NCBI RefSeq assembly: GCF_001678675.1
Contig: NZ_LZRN01000013.1
Span: 36,310-100,309 of the forward strand
Direction: 5' to 3'
Length of the DNA: 64,000 nt
From: Gelidibacter algens
GTDB lineage: Bacteria > Bacteroidota > Bacteroidia > Flavobacteriales > Flavobacteriaceae
The notes under the pieces were generated by a model. The model saw only the letters and a program-made list of their open reading frames with translations, was not told where the DNA came from and did not search any database. Below, piece after piece: positions 63,560 to 64,000 of the stretch; within the stretch, counting starts at the first letter, position 1; every line of letters starts with the position of its first letter. The position numbers and the translations under genes were made by a program.

Positions 63560-64000
63560 ATGTTAGGAGTAAGTATTTTAGAAATAGATAAGTTAATTAT
63601 CAATGCTAAATCATTTAAAAATTCAACAGAGTTTTTAAGTAAGTTGTCTTCATTAGTGATTTCTTTTATAAACAAAACTGAAGAGAAAAATGCTAGTTAT
63701 ACCGACCTATTTAATAATGATTTAAATCAAAACGATAAGAGGTTTATAGCTTACTCCTTTATACGAATCTACTCTATTAATTCAAGTATGGTTACGGACC
63801 CTATGGTGAAACATAAGGTGTTAAAACTAATTGAAGTGTCTACTCCTGAAGTTTATAAGTATTTAAAAATAGATGACAGAACTGAAAATTATATAAAAGA
63901 AAGTCATTTAAGTAGCTACGCTTCAAATATTGAAAGGAAAATTGATGAAAGCATTAATAAAGAATTTAATCTTCTGTCAATAAATAGTTATAAAAATATA
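63560..64000 (+). CDS. Unknown protein, N-terminal part (cut by window edge)
   Basis: An open frame from ATG 63560 to the right edge, at least 147 codons, beginning MLGVSILEIDKLIINAKSF. It starts 29 bases after hsdS and so is probably the fifth gene of the restriction operon. The sequence is helical and charged (FINKTEEKNASYTDLFNND, VSTPEVYKYLKIDDRTENYI) with no signal peptide, no recognised domain and no nuclease motif in the visible part. It could be another defence effector or a regulatory partner; no function is claimed. Confidence 0.75.
   Translation, partial: MLGVSILEIDKLIINAKSFKNSTEFLSKLSSLVISFINKTEEKNASYTDLFNNDLNQNDKRFIAYSFIRIYSINSSMVTDPMVKHKVLKLIEVSTPEVYKYLKIDDRTENYIKESHLSSYASNIERKIDESINKEFNLLSINSYKNI

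Larger units (their letters stand above)
49113..64000 (+). mobile_element. Integrative mobilizable element at the 3' end of mnmE (right end beyond window)
   Basis: The element starts at the mnmE 3' end and carries, in one direction, tyrosine integrase, antitoxin-like gene, HTH/excisionase-like gene, VapE-like helicase, primase, MobC, relaxase, a small membrane protein and a type I restriction operon. The order of integrase, small HTH, replication and mobilization genes recalls NBU-type mobilizable units of Bacteroidota. No type IV secretion, coupling protein or tra gene is present in the first 14.9 kb, so it is classed as mobilizable. The right attachment site was not found in the window. Confidence 0.82.

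Overview
The window looks like a low-GC Bacteroidota chromosome, most probably family Flavobacteriaceae. Evidence: promoters of the TAnnTTTG type, sparse Shine-Dalgarno sites with several TTG starts, and a characteristic gene set (DPP-IV-like S9 peptidase, tricorn-like S41 peptidase, fused two-oxoacid dehydrogenase E1, MiaE, Bacteroidota-type short GlmM, an HsdR_N-like protein divergent from holA). No rRNA or tRNA gene and no CRISPR array was found. Genus cannot be fixed from the sequence alone.

Bases 1 to about 49,100 are an ordinary, densely packed chromosomal backbone: translation and tRNA modification (pheT, miaE, TsaC/Sua5-like, mnmE), DNA repair and replication (recG, a UvrD/PcrA helicase, uvrA, holA), envelope synthesis (glmM, an LpxL-like acyltransferase, OmpA-like lipoprotein, GT2 glycosyltransferase), protein turnover and peptide use (M1 aminopeptidase, M20 amidohydrolase, S9 and S41 peptidases, rhomboid) and several conserved proteins of unknown function. 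Oddities of this part are (i) many intergenic tandem arrays with a 6- or 7-base period, each with a different motif and some overlapping stop codons, (ii) an array of about 175-bp units at 45.1-45.9 kb, (iii) a deletion scar at about 36.18 kb joining the 3' remnants of a fasciclin gene and an anti-sigma-factor gene, and (iv) an M1-peptidase-like outer-membrane protein whose zinc site has been lost.

From about 49,113 to beyond the right end lies an integrative mobilizable element inserted at the 3' end of mnmE. Its backbone is: tyrosine integrase, orphan antitoxin-like gene, excisionase-like HTH protein, VapE-like helicase, an iteron-rich gap that is a good replication-origin candidate, a CHC2/Toprim-type primase, MobC, relaxase and a small coiled-coil membrane protein. 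No type IV secretion genes are visible, so it would need a helper for transfer.

The element's cargo is a tight type I restriction-modification operon, hsdR - X - hsdM - hsdS - unknown. X is a 711-residue fusion of a DUF262 (GmrSD-like) domain, an HNH/DUF1524-like nuclease segment and a C-terminal AlbA_2 (Schlafen-type) domain. Embedding this three-domain putative effector between hsdR and hsdM is the most promising candidate for an undescribed defence arrangement. The right boundary of the element and its second attachment site lie outside the window.
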